A DNA stretch of 52,059 bases from positions 1 through 52,059 of the forward strand of contig USCT01000012.1 in NCBI GenBank assembly GCA_900553185.1. Reading direction: 5' to 3'. The notes under the pieces are model-generated. The model searched no databases and was not told the DNA's origin. It saw only the letters and a list, made by a program, of their open reading frames with translations. Both the position numbers and the translations under genes were made by a program. The DNA comes from an uncultured Bacteroides sp. (GTDB lineage Bacteria; Bacteroidota; Bacteroidia; Bacteroidales; Bacteroidaceae). Positions 25,737-34,424 of this stretch are shown in pieces. Position 1 is the first letter of the stretch; every line of letters starts with the position of its first letter.

Positions 25737-26623
25737 AACAAAGTAACACGGTATTTTTCGAGCAAGATTTCCGGCTGATAAGAAAGCTTTGCTTTCCGAA
25801 GACCTTCCAGGCCCAGGTCTTCTTCACGATTCACATAAATGTACTGCTCCGGCAAATGACCGGCAAACTCATAATTAATCATGGCATAAGCTCCTTCCAC
25901 TGAAGTGTCAGCCTTTTCCACACATACGTCAAACGTATCCCCATTGATGGGAGCGCCGAAAGTAAAAGCCACAATTTGACCGTTCACATGAAGTACACCA
26001 CCAACAATATCCAATTCCGGCAAATGCCGCAACACCTCATTCATGAACCGACGTTCAGCCTGCAAGGCTTCGTTTTCCGCACAATCATTCGCCTTGCACC
26101 AGCTATTTTCCAGCCTCAGGCATTCAGAAACAAGCTCCGGAACAAGCGGCTTGTACTCGTAATCGGGATACATGCTCCGGAACTTGTTAATATGGTTTCG
26201 CTTAGGCTGAAACTTTTTGCCACGCAGTTCAGACAAGTCGGAACGAAGATATACATAATCGGCATAATCGCGGTCGGATACAAAGGAAAGCTGCTCCGGA
26301 AAAGCCGATTCCAGCTCAGCACGCATATCCAGACAAACGCCCATCAAACGGAAAGGGACCTGATGCGAACGGGCATCGTCCATCAGTGCTTTAATGATTG
26401 AATGAACGTTCCCTTCACCTACAGGCATCATATAAACAAGTTCATCGTCCAGATAAAAACGAAACAACAGAAAACCGGCCATTTCGGCAATCTCGGTCCG
26501 GTATAAAAAGCGCCAGCCATACAAATTGACAAATGAAAGGTCACAATTTCTGCGACGGCTTCCTAACGTATATTGTTGTATCCGTTCTTTATCTTCCAGT
26601 TCAACAGGTCTGAATGTGATCAT
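25733..26623 (-). CDS. DUF2156 (phosphatidylglycerol lysyltransferase-like) protein
   Basis: A 296-residue soluble protein of the DUF2156 family, a doubled GNAT-like fold related to the C-terminal part of MprF, which moves amino acids from tRNA to lipids. Visible features are RRRNCDLSFVNLYGWRFLYRTE near the start, GKKFQPKRNHINKFR mid-protein, and INYEFAGHLPEQYIYVNREEDLGLEGLRKAK (motif tail YVNREEDLGLEGLR), conserved in the family. It lacks MprF membrane helices, so lipid substrates are doubtful. It overlaps the downstream GNAT gene by four bases and starts 17 bp after lrgB. Confidence 0.82.
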   Translation of the reverse strand: MITFRPVELEDKERIQQYTLGSRRRNCDLSFVNLYGWRFLYRTEIAEMAGFLLFRFYLDDELVYMMPVGEGNVHSIIKALMDDARSHQVPFRLMGVCLDMRAELESAFPEQLSFVSDRDYADYVYLRSDLSELRGKKFQPKRNHINKFRSMYPDYEYKPLVPELVSECLRLENSWCKANDCAENEALQAERRFMNEVLRHLPELDIVGGVLHVNGQIVAFTFGAPINGDTFDVCVEKADTSVEGAYAMINYEFAGHLPEQYIYVNREEDLGLEGLRKAKLSYQPEILLEKYRVTLL

Positions 26624-26640
26624 AAGTTTCTAATATTTGA

Positions 26641-27336
26641 TTAATAAAGCCCCAGCAAATGCAAGATAGTAGGAGCCAGTAATGCCGTCAGAATACCATT
26701 CAGCGTAAGCCCCAGGCTGGCGTATGCCCCATATTTTCCACTTATCTCCATAGCCCGGCTGGTACCTACCGCATGAGAAGCCGTACCCATGGATAATCCC
26801 TGGGCAATAGGACTGCCCACATGACCTACCTGCAGCACCTTAAAGCCACAGATGGCTCCAAACAGTCCGACAACGATCACTACCGCGGCGGTAAGCGAAG
26901 GAATTCCTCCCACCGCATTCGATACCTCCATGGCGATCGGTGTAGTAACGGATTTCGGTGCCAGAGACATGATAACCTGAGGAGAAGCGCCCAACAGCTT
27001 GGCTATAACCGTTACGGCCACCAGACCGACGATACAACCTGCCAGCTGGGAAACAATGATAGGCATCAGCTGTTTCTTGATCATTTGCAATTGTAAATAC
27101 AATGGAACGCCCAAAGCTACAACTGCGGGTTTCAACCAGAACTCGACCAATGAACCAGCCTCAGAATATTTCTCATAAGACACGCCTGTAAACTTTAAAA
27201 AGCAGATCAATAACGCGATAGCAACCAGAATAGGATTCAGCAACACCCATCCTGTTTTTTTCTGCAATACTTTTGAAAGGAAAAAGAAACCAAATGTAAT
27301 GGCCAGCAGAAAGAACCTATTTTCTAAAAAATCCAT
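26641..27336 (-). CDS. lrgB: LrgB/CidB family membrane protein
   Basis: A 231-residue integral membrane protein with about seven helices. Family signatures are MSLAPKSVTTPIAMEVSNAVGG and GLSMGTASHAVGTSRAMEI. In Staphylococcus LrgAB/CidAB affect murein hydrolase activity; other homologues move pyruvate or glycolate. ATG 27336 gives the standard N-terminus MDFLENRFF and an overlap of 20 bases with lrgA. Partner of LrgA, encoded directly upstream. Confidence 0.9.
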   Translation of the reverse strand: MDFLENRFFLLAITFGFFFLSKVLQKKTGWVLLNPILVAIALLICFLKFTGVSYEKYSEAGSLVEFWLKPAVVALGVPLYLQLQMIKKQLMPIIVSQLAGCIVGLVAVTVIAKLLGASPQVIMSLAPKSVTTPIAMEVSNAVGGIPSLTAAVVIVVGLFGAICGFKVLQVGHVGSPIAQGLSMGTASHAVGTSRAMEISGKYGAYASLGLTLNGILTALLAPTILHLLGLY

Positions 27337-27667
27337 ACTTACGAACCAATTGATGTACCCATCCTGTAACAACTAACACTAACACCGTACTAACCAATGT
27401 GGCTATGACGATCGGCCAGAATTCCGCGGTGATGATATCAAAATAAAGCATCAGCGCTACGCCCGAAGGAACAAAGAAAAAACCAAGGTTAGCAACTAAG
27501 AAATTGGACAAGCCCTGTACCCATTCCAGCTTGATCCAACCTAATTTTAAAAAAAGGGTAAGCAACAGCATTCCGATAATGCTGGATGGCAAATGAATGC
27601 CCGTCAGATATACAATCAGCTCACCCAAAGCCAAACATCCAAAAAGGATGGAACATTGACGAATCAT
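27317..27667 (-). CDS. lrgA: LrgA/CidA family holin-like protein
   Basis: A 116-residue membrane protein with four helices. HLPSSIIGMLLLTLFLKLGWI and FFVPSGVALMLYFDII are the CidA/LrgA signatures. It overlaps lrgB by 20 bases and probably forms a complex with it. A -7 box is found 30 bp upstream. It is divergent from pta-ackA; in other bacteria lrg/cid genes respond to overflow metabolism such as acetate and pyruvate, which makes this neighbourhood suggestive, though not proof. Confidence 0.9.
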   Translation of the reverse strand: MIRQCSILFGCLALGELIVYLTGIHLPSSIIGMLLLTLFLKLGWIKLEWVQGLSNFLVANLGFFFVPSGVALMLYFDIITAEFWPIVIATLVSTVLVLVVTGWVHQLVRKYGFFRK

Positions 27668-27697
27668 ACCTTAAAAAATTTATATTGAAAACGGATG

Positions 27698-27705
27698 CAA
27701 AGTTA
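27698..27705 (-). promoter_or_regulatory. Candidate -7 element for lrgAB
   Basis: CAAAGTTA on the plus strand reads TAACTTTG on the minus strand, 31 bp upstream of the lrgA ATG. Confidence 0.5.
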
Positions 27706-27802
27706 CACTTTCGTACATAACTCCGAATAAAATCCTGTCAATTTATTTCGATAAGATTCAAAGATCTGCTTTTTGCATAATTTAAAGCAAAAAAAAAACG
27801 AT

Positions 27803-27838
27803 TTTGTAAACTTCATATTGCAAAAATCAGTACATTTG
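27803..27838 (+). promoter_or_regulatory. Candidate pta-ackA promoter
   Basis: TACATTTG at 27831-27838 is a good -7 element. TTTG at 27803-27806 is 24 bp upstream, a little far for a -33 box. The leader would be about 75 nt. Confidence 0.5.
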
Positions 27839-27921
27839 TAGCAGAGAAAGCAGACATCTGTCTTCCTCCTACATGCATTTTATGCTTTTATGCCAATTTT
27901 TAATAAATAAGATAAATCAAC

Positions 27922-28953
27922 ATGGATTTAATTAGTCAAATCGTTGAACGCGCTAAAGCGAACAAACAGCGCATCGTTCTTCCGGAAGGAACTGAAGAAC
28001 GTACCTTGAAAGCTGCCAATCAGATATTGACAGACGGTGTTGCAGACCTGATTATTCTGGGCAATCCGGATGAAATCATGAATCTGGCCAAAGAATGGGG
28101 CTTGGGTAACATCCATAAAGCTACTATCATCGATCCGGAAAATCATCCGAAAAAAGAAGAATATGCACAATTATTGTGCGAACTTCGTAAAAAGAAAGGC
28201 ATGACAATCGAAGAAGCCCGCAAACTGGTTCTTGATCCACTGTATCTGGGTTGCTTGATTATCAAGGCAGGCGATGCTGACGGACAGCTGGCAGGTGCAC
28301 GGAACACAACAGGAAATGTACTGCGTCCGGCTTTGCAGATTATCAAAACAGCTCCGGGCATTACCTGTGTTTCAGGTGCCATGCTGATGCTGACTCATGC
28401 ACCGGAATGCGGTGACAATGGTGTAATCGTTATGGGTGACGTAGCTGTTACTCCGGTTCCAGATGCGTCACAACTGGCTCAGATTGCCGTATGTACAGCG
28501 CGTACAGCTCAAGCTGTTGCCGGACTCGATCCGCGCGTAGCCATGTTGAGTTTCTCTACCAAAGGTTCTGCCAAACACGAAGTAGTAGATAAAGTGGTAG
28601 AAGCTTTGCACCTTGCTAAAGAAATGGATCCGACATTAAAAATAGACGGTGAAATGCAAGCCGATGCCGCCCTGGTTCCAAGAATCGGTGCCAGCAAAGC
28701 TCCAGGCTCAGAAATCGCCGGTAAGGCCAATGTTCTTGTGGTTCCATGTCTGGAAGTAGGAAACATCTCATACAAACTGGTAGAACGTCTGGGACACGCC
28801 ACGGCTATCGGCCCGATCCTGCAAGGTATCGCTCGTCCGGTAAATGACTTGTCACGTGGTTGCTGTATCGATGACGTATACAAAATGATCGCCATCACTG
28901 CCAACCAGGCTATCGCCGCAAAAGCTCAGGAAACCACAACAACTACACATTAA
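27922..28953 (+). CDS. pta: Phosphate acetyltransferase
   Basis: A 343-residue short-form Pta converting acetyl-CoA and phosphate to acetyl phosphate. The PTA_PTB fold is seen from RIVLPEGTEERTLKAANQIL through GNTTGNVLRPAL-type (NTTGNVLRPALQIIKT) and VVPCLEVGNISYKLVERL to GPILQGIARPVNDLSRGC near the end. It lacks the extra N-terminal domains of the E. coli enzyme, as usual in Bacteroidetes. AckA follows 8 bp downstream, so the two form the acetate/ATP-producing pathway of fermentation. Confidence 0.96.
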   Translation: MDLISQIVERAKANKQRIVLPEGTEERTLKAANQILTDGVADLIILGNPDEIMNLAKEWGLGNIHKATIIDPENHPKKEEYAQLLCELRKKKGMTIEEARKLVLDPLYLGCLIIKAGDADGQLAGARNTTGNVLRPALQIIKTAPGITCVSGAMLMLTHAPECGDNGVIVMGDVAVTPVPDASQLAQIAVCTARTAQAVAGLDPRVAMLSFSTKGSAKHEVVDKVVEALHLAKEMDPTLKIDGEMQADAALVPRIGASKAPGSEIAGKANVLVVPCLEVGNISYKLVERLGHATAIGPILQGIARPVNDLSRGCCIDDVYKMIAITANQAIAAKAQETTTTTH

Positions 28954-28961
28954 TTATAATC

Positions 28962-30164
28962 ATGAAAGTATTAGTACTCAACTGCGGTAGTTCATCTATC
29001 AAATACAAAGTTTTTGAGATGACTACAAAAGAAGTCCTGGCTCAAGGAGGTATTGAAAAAATCGGATTGCCGGGTTCATTCCTGAAACTGACTTTACCGA
29101 ACGGTGAGAAAAAAATCATCGAACGCGACATTCAGGAACATACAAGTGGTGTCCAGTTCATTTTCGAGATATTGACTAGTCCGGAATATGGAATTGTAAA
29201 GAGTTTACACGAAATCAATGCAGTAGGCCATCGCGTATTGCATGGAGGCAGCAAATTCAGTGCTTCCGTACTAATCAACCAGGATGTAATCAATGCCATC
29301 GAAGAATGTTGTGACCTGGGCCCGTTGCATAATCCAGCAAACCTGAAAGGTATTTATGCCGTACAGAAGCTGTTGCCTGAATTACCGCAGGTAGCCGTAT
29401 TCGATACAGCCTTCCATCAGACTATGCCTGATTATGCATATTTGTACGCCATACCATACAGCTATTACGAAAAATATGGTATCCGCCGCTACGGTTTCCA
29501 TGGAACTTCTCACCGTTATGTATCAAAACGTGTATGCGAATTCCTGAATATCCCGCAAGAAGGGACTCGTATCATTACCTGTCATATTGGTAACGGTGCT
29601 TCTATCGCCGCTATCAAAGATGGAAAATGTATTGATACTTCCATGGGATTAACTCCGTTGGAAGGTTTGATGATGGGTACCCGTTCAGGTGACATCGACG
29701 GAGGAGCCATTACGTATATCATGAAAAAAGAAGGATTGACTCCCGATGAAATGTCTACATTGCTGAATAAAAAAAGTGGTGTATTGGGTATCTTCGAGAA
29801 GTCAAGCGATATGCGTGAATTGGAAGACGCAGTAGCACGCAAAGAAGAACGCGCCATATTGTGCGAAAACATGTATTTCTATCGCATCACTAAATACATT
29901 GGAGCGTATGCTGCTGCCATGAATGGTGTCGATGTTATCTTGTTTACCGGTGGCGTAGGCGAAAATCAGGCTACTGCACGTGCCGGCGTATGCAAGACCT
30001 TGGGCTATTTAGGCGTAGAAATCGATGCAGAAAAGAATAAGGTACGTAGCAAAGAGGCTATTATCTCTACCGATAATTCAAAAGTAAAAGTCGTAGTTAT
30101 CCCAACAGATGAAGAATTGATGATTGCTACTGATACCGTAGAAATCCTGAAAAACCGTAAATAA
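28962..30164 (+). CDS. ackA: Acetate kinase
   Basis: A 400-residue cytoplasmic kinase converting acetyl phosphate and ADP to acetate and ATP. It shows the ASKHA-fold signatures: VLVLNCGSSSIKYKVFEM at the start, RRYGFHGTSHRYVSKR, CHIGNGASIAAI, DTSMGLTPLEGLMMGTRSG and ILFTGGVGENQA. Length is standard. Last gene of pta-ackA, followed by a strong bidirectional terminator. Confidence 0.97.
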   Translation: MKVLVLNCGSSSIKYKVFEMTTKEVLAQGGIEKIGLPGSFLKLTLPNGEKKIIERDIQEHTSGVQFIFEILTSPEYGIVKSLHEINAVGHRVLHGGSKFSASVLINQDVINAIEECCDLGPLHNPANLKGIYAVQKLLPELPQVAVFDTAFHQTMPDYAYLYAIPYSYYEKYGIRRYGFHGTSHRYVSKRVCEFLNIPQEGTRIITCHIGNGASIAAIKDGKCIDTSMGLTPLEGLMMGTRSGDIDGGAITYIMKKEGLTPDEMSTLLNKKSGVLGIFEKSSDMRELEDAVARKEERAILCENMYFYRITKYIGAYAAAMNGVDVILFTGGVGENQATARAGVCKTLGYLGVEIDAEKNKVRSKEAIISTDNSKVKVVVIPTDEELMIATDTVEILKNRK

Positions 30165-30193
30165 AACAACGTTTACATTTTTCGATACATAAA

Positions 30194-30251
30194 AGAATGC
30201 CGCTCTACAAACTTACTAACAAATAAAAAGAAGTTTGAGAGCGGCATTCTT
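30194..30251. terminator. Bidirectional terminator between ackA and lpxH
   Basis: AGAATGCCGCTCT and ACAAACTT on the left pair with AAGTTTG and AGAGCGGCATTCT on the right through a single-base bulge, with T-rich flanks, between two convergent genes. Confidence 0.8.
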
Positions 30252-30286
30252 CTTATATCTTCTGACAGAAATTTATAATGAATTCC

Positions 30287-31054
30287 TTATTCTACAGAAG
30301 TTTCTCCTTCTATATATTGCTCCATAAATAAGTTTTCCCCATCAAACACGGCATACGAAAATTCAGTTATCCAGTCACCTAATATCATCATACGCGTATT
30401 CCTACTTAACATCAAATCAAGCATGATATGCCGGTGTCCGAATATAAAATAATTAATGGAAGGATGATCTTTTAAATATTTCTTTGTAAAACAGACCAAG
30501 GGTTCCTTATCTTCCCCCATATATTCCGGTTCACGACCGTCTTTTCGTTTCAGCCTGCTATGCTTGGCCCATTCCAGTCCAAGTTCTACACTCCAACGCG
30601 GATGAAGTGCTGAAAACAGATATTGCAACGTACGACTATGAAACATCATACGCAATAACTTGAACGTACGATCGTCATCACCCAAACCGTCACCATGAGC
30701 CAGGAAAAACTCTTTACCGTAAATTTCACATGTCAATGGCTCCCGATGAATAATTACTCCACATTCTTTCTCCAGATAATCTCCACACCATATATCGTGA
30801 TTACCGATAAAGAAATGTACTTCCACTCCCAAATCGGTTAATTCTGAAAGCTTACCCAAAAAACGGGTGTATCCCTTAGGAACCACGAGTTTGAATTCAT
30901 ACCAGAAATCAAACATGTCACCCAACAAATAAACAGCCGAAGCCCGATGTTTGATACTATCGAGAAAGTTTACCAGCCTCCGCTCCTGCGTCCGGCGATG
31001 AGGAATGGCCCGGGAACCCAAATGAGCATCCGACAAGAAATAAACATTTTTCAT
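30287..31054 (-). CDS. lpxH: UDP-2,3-diacylglucosamine diphosphatase LpxH
   Basis: A 255-residue calcineurin-like phosphoesterase that hydrolyses UDP-diacylglucosamine to lipid X in lipid A synthesis. Metal-binding motifs in order: YFLSDAHLGS, LLGDMFDFWYE, FFIGNHDIW, FLAHGDGLG and FIFGHRHIM. I chose ATG 31054 (MKNVYFLSDAHLGS), preceded by a GGAAGAA ribosome site; ATG 31066 would add four residues. It lies 23 bp after the DUF59 gene. Confidence 0.9.
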   Translation of the reverse strand: MKNVYFLSDAHLGSRAIPHRRTQERRLVNFLDSIKHRASAVYLLGDMFDFWYEFKLVVPKGYTRFLGKLSELTDLGVEVHFFIGNHDIWCGDYLEKECGVIIHREPLTCEIYGKEFFLAHGDGLGDDDRTFKLLRMMFHSRTLQYLFSALHPRWSVELGLEWAKHSRLKRKDGREPEYMGEDKEPLVCFTKKYLKDHPSINYFIFGHRHIMLDLMLSRNTRMMILGDWITEFSYAVFDGENLFMEQYIEGETSVE

Positions 31055-31077
31055 CGCTTCTTCCATAGGCTTTTCAA

Positions 31078-31398
31078 TTATAGGAAACCTAATTCTAGTT
31101 TGGCTTCTTCAGTCATCATATCCTTATCCCATTCCGGTTCAAACACCAGATTCACTTGAGCCGATGTCACTCCTTCTACAGATTCAACTTTCTGCCGAAT
31201 ATCTTCCATGATAAAATCAGCAGCGGGACAATTAGGAGCAGTCAATGTCATATCAATAACCAGTTCACCGTCATCCTGCAAGTCTATTTTATAAATCAAG
31301 CCCAAATCATATACATTCACCGGAATCTCCGGATCGTATACGGTCTTTAGCATATCAATAATACTTTCTTCTATTTTCAGTTTTGCATCGTTGTCCAT
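31078..31398 (-). CDS. DUF59 (MIP18/SufT-like) Fe-S assembly factor
   Basis: A 106-residue single-domain protein of the MIP18 family. The conserved DPEIPVNVYDLGLIYKI and TLTAPNCPAADFI (with the reactive Cys) are present. Such proteins help load iron-sulfur clusters on target enzymes (SufT, PaaD-like). It has its own good promoter (31425-31454), and lpxH follows at 23 bp. Confidence 0.88.
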   Translation of the reverse strand: MDNDAKLKIEESIIDMLKTVYDPEIPVNVYDLGLIYKIDLQDDGELVIDMTLTAPNCPAADFIMEDIRQKVESVEGVTSAQVNLVFEPEWDKDMMTEEAKLELGFL

Positions 31399-31424
31399 AA
31401 ATCGAACATTTTTGAATTACCTTG

Positions 31425-31454
31425 CAAATGTAATAAAAAAAGGCAGATAACAAA
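31425..31454 (-). promoter_or_regulatory. Promoter of the DUF59-lpxH unit
   Basis: On the minus strand TTTG (CAAA at 31451-31454), 18-bp spacer, TACATTTG (CAAATGTA at 31425-31432), 26 bp before the start codon. Confidence 0.65.
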
Positions 31455-31461
31455 AGAAGCT

Positions 31462-32151
31462 TCAAAGTCTTCCCTCATCCGCATAACTGTAATATTTACC
31501 ATCAGTGACGACCAGATGATCCAATAATCGGATATTCATGATTTTAGACGATTGAAACAAGGCCTGGGTCAACCTGTCATCATCTGCACTGGGACGCACA
31601 TTTCCAGAAGGGTGATTATGAGCCAGCACCATTGAAGTAGCCCGTTTCAGCAAAGCCTCACGTAAGATACAGCGAATATCGACCTGGGTAGCTGCCAGCC
31701 CACCCCGACTGATTCTAACGGATTCGATTACTTTTGAAGCCTGATTAAGCAACAAAATCCAGCACTCTTCCACCGAAAGATCACACATCAGTGGATGAAA
31801 GAACATGTAAATATCACGGGAACAACGAATCTGTTTCCGTTCAGAAGGTTCTTCTTCCGTCCGCCGCCTTCCCAATTCTGAAGCTGCCAGCAACGTAACG
31901 GCCTTGGCCGGACCTATTCCTTTATACTGGCAAAGTTCATCTACAGTCCGCTTCCCCAGTTCACTCAAGCGGTTATGGCAGTCTTCCATTACTTTCCGCA
32001 TCAATTCTACCGCAGATTCTTCAATATTTCCCGATCCTATCAGAATAGCCAGCAATTCTGCATTACTCAATACAGAAGCCCCATGAAGCAACATTTTTTC
32101 ACGTGGACGATCTTCCATCGCCCACTGATTAATAGAAAGTTTTTTTATCAT
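31462..32151 (-). CDS. radC: RadC family protein (JAB/MPN metalloprotease fold)
   Basis: A 229-residue protein of the RadC/UPF0758 family: an N-terminal helix-hairpin-helix part (LCQYKGIGPAKAVTLLAASELGRR) and a C-terminal JAB domain with the metal motif AHNHPSGNVRPSADDDRLT. Long called a DNA repair protein, but its role is unproven. It lies 51 bp after the glycosyltransferase gene and may share its transcript. Confidence 0.92.
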   Translation of the reverse strand: MIKKLSINQWAMEDRPREKMLLHGASVLSNAELLAILIGSGNIEESAVELMRKVMEDCHNRLSELGKRTVDELCQYKGIGPAKAVTLLAASELGRRRTEEEPSERKQIRCSRDIYMFFHPLMCDLSVEECWILLLNQASKVIESVRISRGGLAATQVDIRCILREALLKRATSMVLAHNHPSGNVRPSADDDRLTQALFQSSKIMNIRLLDHLVVTDGKYYSYADEGRL

Positions 32152-32202
32152 GTCTCACACAAGAAGCCAGAAAACCGGCTCACTTGCGTTTCCGATCCGG
32201 CT

Positions 32203-33192
32203 TTATTTATAAAAATTCTTTTCAAAGGCAGAGAATTCATCTTTTCCCAGCACGCAGCGTTTCCACCAGGCACGCAGAAAACCTGTACCATAACCTGTCA
32301 ATTGAATAAACGCCGCAACGACAGAAATTATACCAATTTTCAGACTTTTATTTTTAATCGTAGCATCCAAAAGAATAACAAAAGCAAATAAAGCCAACAA
32401 TAACAAGCTCCAGACACAAATCAAAGAACATGCCAGAACCAATATCACACCAACCGTAAAAGCAGCAGGCAATAAATGTACCAGTTTCAGAGAATCAGGA
32501 TATTTCTTATACAAGTTGATACGAGCTATTCCCGAATTATGAACTTGCTTGAAAAACTTCTTTAAATCGGTCCGCCGTTTGTGCCATACCCAAGCTTCAG
32601 GAAACAACCGGCAGCGATAACCTCCCTTAAAAATTCGAATACTAAAATCAATATCTTCACCGAAACGCATCTTTGAAAATCCACCTAACGCCCGATAAAC
32701 ATCAGCTTTAATTCCCATATTAAAACTCCGAGGATAAAACTTATCCATCTTCTTCTTTCCTCCCCGAATACCACCAGTCGTAAAGAACGACGTCATGGCA
32801 TAATTGATCGCTTTCTGCACATCGGTAAAAGAATCATGTGCCCTATCCGGACCTCCAAAAGCATCGGCAGGTTCCCGGTTTAATTCTTCCTCAACGGCAT
32901 TCAAATATCCCGGAGGCAAAATACAATCAGAATCAAGGACAATCAGATATTCACCCTTACTACGTTCGGCACCATAATTACGGGTCTGCCCAGGTCCGGA
33001 ATTAGGTTTGGCATAATAATGTACAGGCAAAAGATTCTTATATTTTGCAATAACATCCGTACAAGGTATAGATGATCCATCCTCTACTACAATGACTTCG
33101 AAGTCCTTGAAGTGCTGCGCAAGCAAACTTTGCAACAGTTCGTCCACTTCATTCGGACGATTATAAACGGGAATAATCAAGGAATATTTCAT
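32203..33192 (-). CDS. Family 2 glycosyltransferase, membrane-associated
   Basis: A 329-residue GT2 enzyme. The GT-A fold shows YSLIIPVYNRPNEVDELLQSL, VVEDGSS, a DxD-type motif LIVLDSDCILPP, and acceptor-side GFSKMRFGEDIDFSIRIFKGG with EAWVWHKRRTDLKKF. Two or three hydrophobic helices near the C-terminus (AAFTVGVILVLACSLICVW and following) anchor it to the membrane. The sugar and acceptor are unknown; a lone GT2 of this type is common in Bacteroidales genomes. ATG 33192 gives the usual MKYSLIIPVYN start. A -7 element lies 25 bp upstream. Confidence 0.88.
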   Translation of the reverse strand: MKYSLIIPVYNRPNEVDELLQSLLAQHFKDFEVIVVEDGSSIPCTDVIAKYKNLLPVHYYAKPNSGPGQTRNYGAERSKGEYLIVLDSDCILPPGYLNAVEEELNREPADAFGGPDRAHDSFTDVQKAINYAMTSFFTTGGIRGGKKKMDKFYPRSFNMGIKADVYRALGGFSKMRFGEDIDFSIRIFKGGYRCRLFPEAWVWHKRRTDLKKFFKQVHNSGIARINLYKKYPDSLKLVHLLPAAFTVGVILVLACSLICVWSLLLLALFAFVILLDATIKNKSLKIGIISVVAAFIQLTGYGTGFLRAWWKRCVLGKDEFSAFEKNFYK

Positions 33193-33216
33193 AAGACTGT
33201 TTCTCTGTTCAACACA

Positions 33217-33224
33217 CAAAGATA
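33217..33224 (-). promoter_or_regulatory. Candidate -7 element for the GT2-radC genes
   Basis: CAAAGATA on the plus strand reads TATCTTTG on the minus strand, 25 bp upstream of the GT2 start. A partial -33 (TTG) is 17 bp further up. Confidence 0.45.
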
Positions 33225-33442
33225 CACCTTTCTTTCAGATCCAACAGACAGACCAGCCATTAATTATCTATTAATCATACAAAACAGAGAAAAGGAACAG
33301 GACAACTTTCTTTGAATTACAAATTCCAGTTACCAGATTTACACCATGATTTATAAAAAGAAATATTTTTTCCCTTTTTCTGTTACAAAAAACATAGCTT
33401 TACGTTTACCTTTCTGAAAACAAATCTGCACAACGACAAAAC

Positions 33443-33949
33443 ATGAGCAAAGAAACACTGACATCTACTTTTACCGAACTGAGGAAAGGCTTCTTCAGAC
33501 TGGCCATGCGTTTTCTTTCCAATCAAGAAGATGCAGACGATGCCTTACAGGAAGCTTTCTTTCGTCTGTGGAAGCATGCCGACCGAATAGACACCCCGGA
33601 AGAAGCAGAGGCTCTGACCATCGTTACAGTAAAGAATCTGTGCATTGATACCTTGCGGAAAAGGAACCATTTACAGACTGTAGAGCTGGATGAGAGCCGG
33701 GACAATGTCCTTACAGAATCGGCTTCGGACGTGATGGAAAGGAAAGAACGTTTTAACGCCGTACAACGCATCATTGAACAACGGCTCACCCCACTCCAGA
33801 AACAAATACTCCACATGAAAGAATATGAAGAAAAAGATTACGATGAAATTGCGGCAAGCCTGGGTATGCAACCTCCGGCTGTACGCATGCAATTATCGAG
33901 AGCCAGAAAAGAAATCAGAGAATGTTACTTAAAACAGATGAAGCAATGA
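33443..33949 (+). CDS. ECF-type RNA polymerase sigma-70 factor
   Basis: A 168-residue extracytoplasmic-function sigma factor. Region 2 is visible as FFRLAMRFLSNQEDADDALQEAFFRLWKHAD and region 4 as LTPLQKQILHMKEYEEKDYDEIAASLGMQPPAVRMQLSRARKEIRE (core AASLGMQPPAVRMQLSRAR). It is the first gene of a four-gene unit and its stop overlaps the next start (ATGA), the classic sigma/anti-sigma coupling. A TACCTTTC near-match to the -7 element lies about 30 bp upstream. It probably controls an envelope-related regulon, possibly including its own operon. Confidence 0.93.
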   Translation: MSKETLTSTFTELRKGFFRLAMRFLSNQEDADDALQEAFFRLWKHADRIDTPEEAEALTIVTVKNLCIDTLRKRNHLQTVELDESRDNVLTESASDVMERKERFNAVQRIIEQRLTPLQKQILHMKEYEEKDYDEIAASLGMQPPAVRMQLSRARKEIRECYLKQMKQ

Positions 33950-34410
33950 GACAAGACAAACGAACCCTGCAACAATGGAAAGACCTGGCAGAACGCTATT
34001 TCGAAGCCGAAACGACTTCTGCAGAAGAACATGAGCTGGCACAATTTCTAGCTACTTCCGCTTCACAAGATAAAGAATTCGATGAGCTCCGGGCCGTCAT
34101 GAGTTACATGGCTGCCGGACGTAACTATTGCCGGACCAGAAGAAGAAACACAATTGTATATGCCGCAGCAGCAATCATTACAGGCATACTTTTTACCGTG
34201 ACTGCATGGCAATTTTCTGAAAGGAGAAATATCTGCGTAGCTTACATTTACGGTGAGCGCTGTATCGACAAGGAAACAGTACTGACCGAAGCTATGAAGT
34301 CCATCGAGAAAGTACGGCCAGGCTCACAAGAAGAAAACATTCTTCATAACCAACTGTCTGACATTTTCCAGACACTGGAAGAGAACGATACACTATCCAC
34401 TACTAACTGA
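33946..34410 (+). CDS. Putative membrane-bound anti-sigma factor
   Basis: A 154-residue protein with a cytoplasmic helical N-terminal part (KRTLQQWKDLAERYFEAETTSAEEHELAQF), one membrane helix (IVYAAAAIITGILFTVTAW, about 70-90) and a short periplasmic tail. Size, topology and the four-base overlap with the ECF sigma gene point to an anti-sigma role; there is no zinc-binding HxxxCxxC motif, so it would be a non-ZAS type. ATG 33946 is inside the sigma stop; an earlier in-frame start at 33922 would lengthen the overlap and is less likely. The function is inferred from context. Confidence 0.65.
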   Translation: MRQDKRTLQQWKDLAERYFEAETTSAEEHELAQFLATSASQDKEFDELRAVMSYMAAGRNYCRTRRRNTIVYAAAAIITGILFTVTAWQFSERRNICVAYIYGERCIDKETVLTEAMKSIEKVRPGSQEENILHNQLSDIFQTLEENDTLSTTN

Positions 34411-34424
34411 TAAAATTTTCATTT

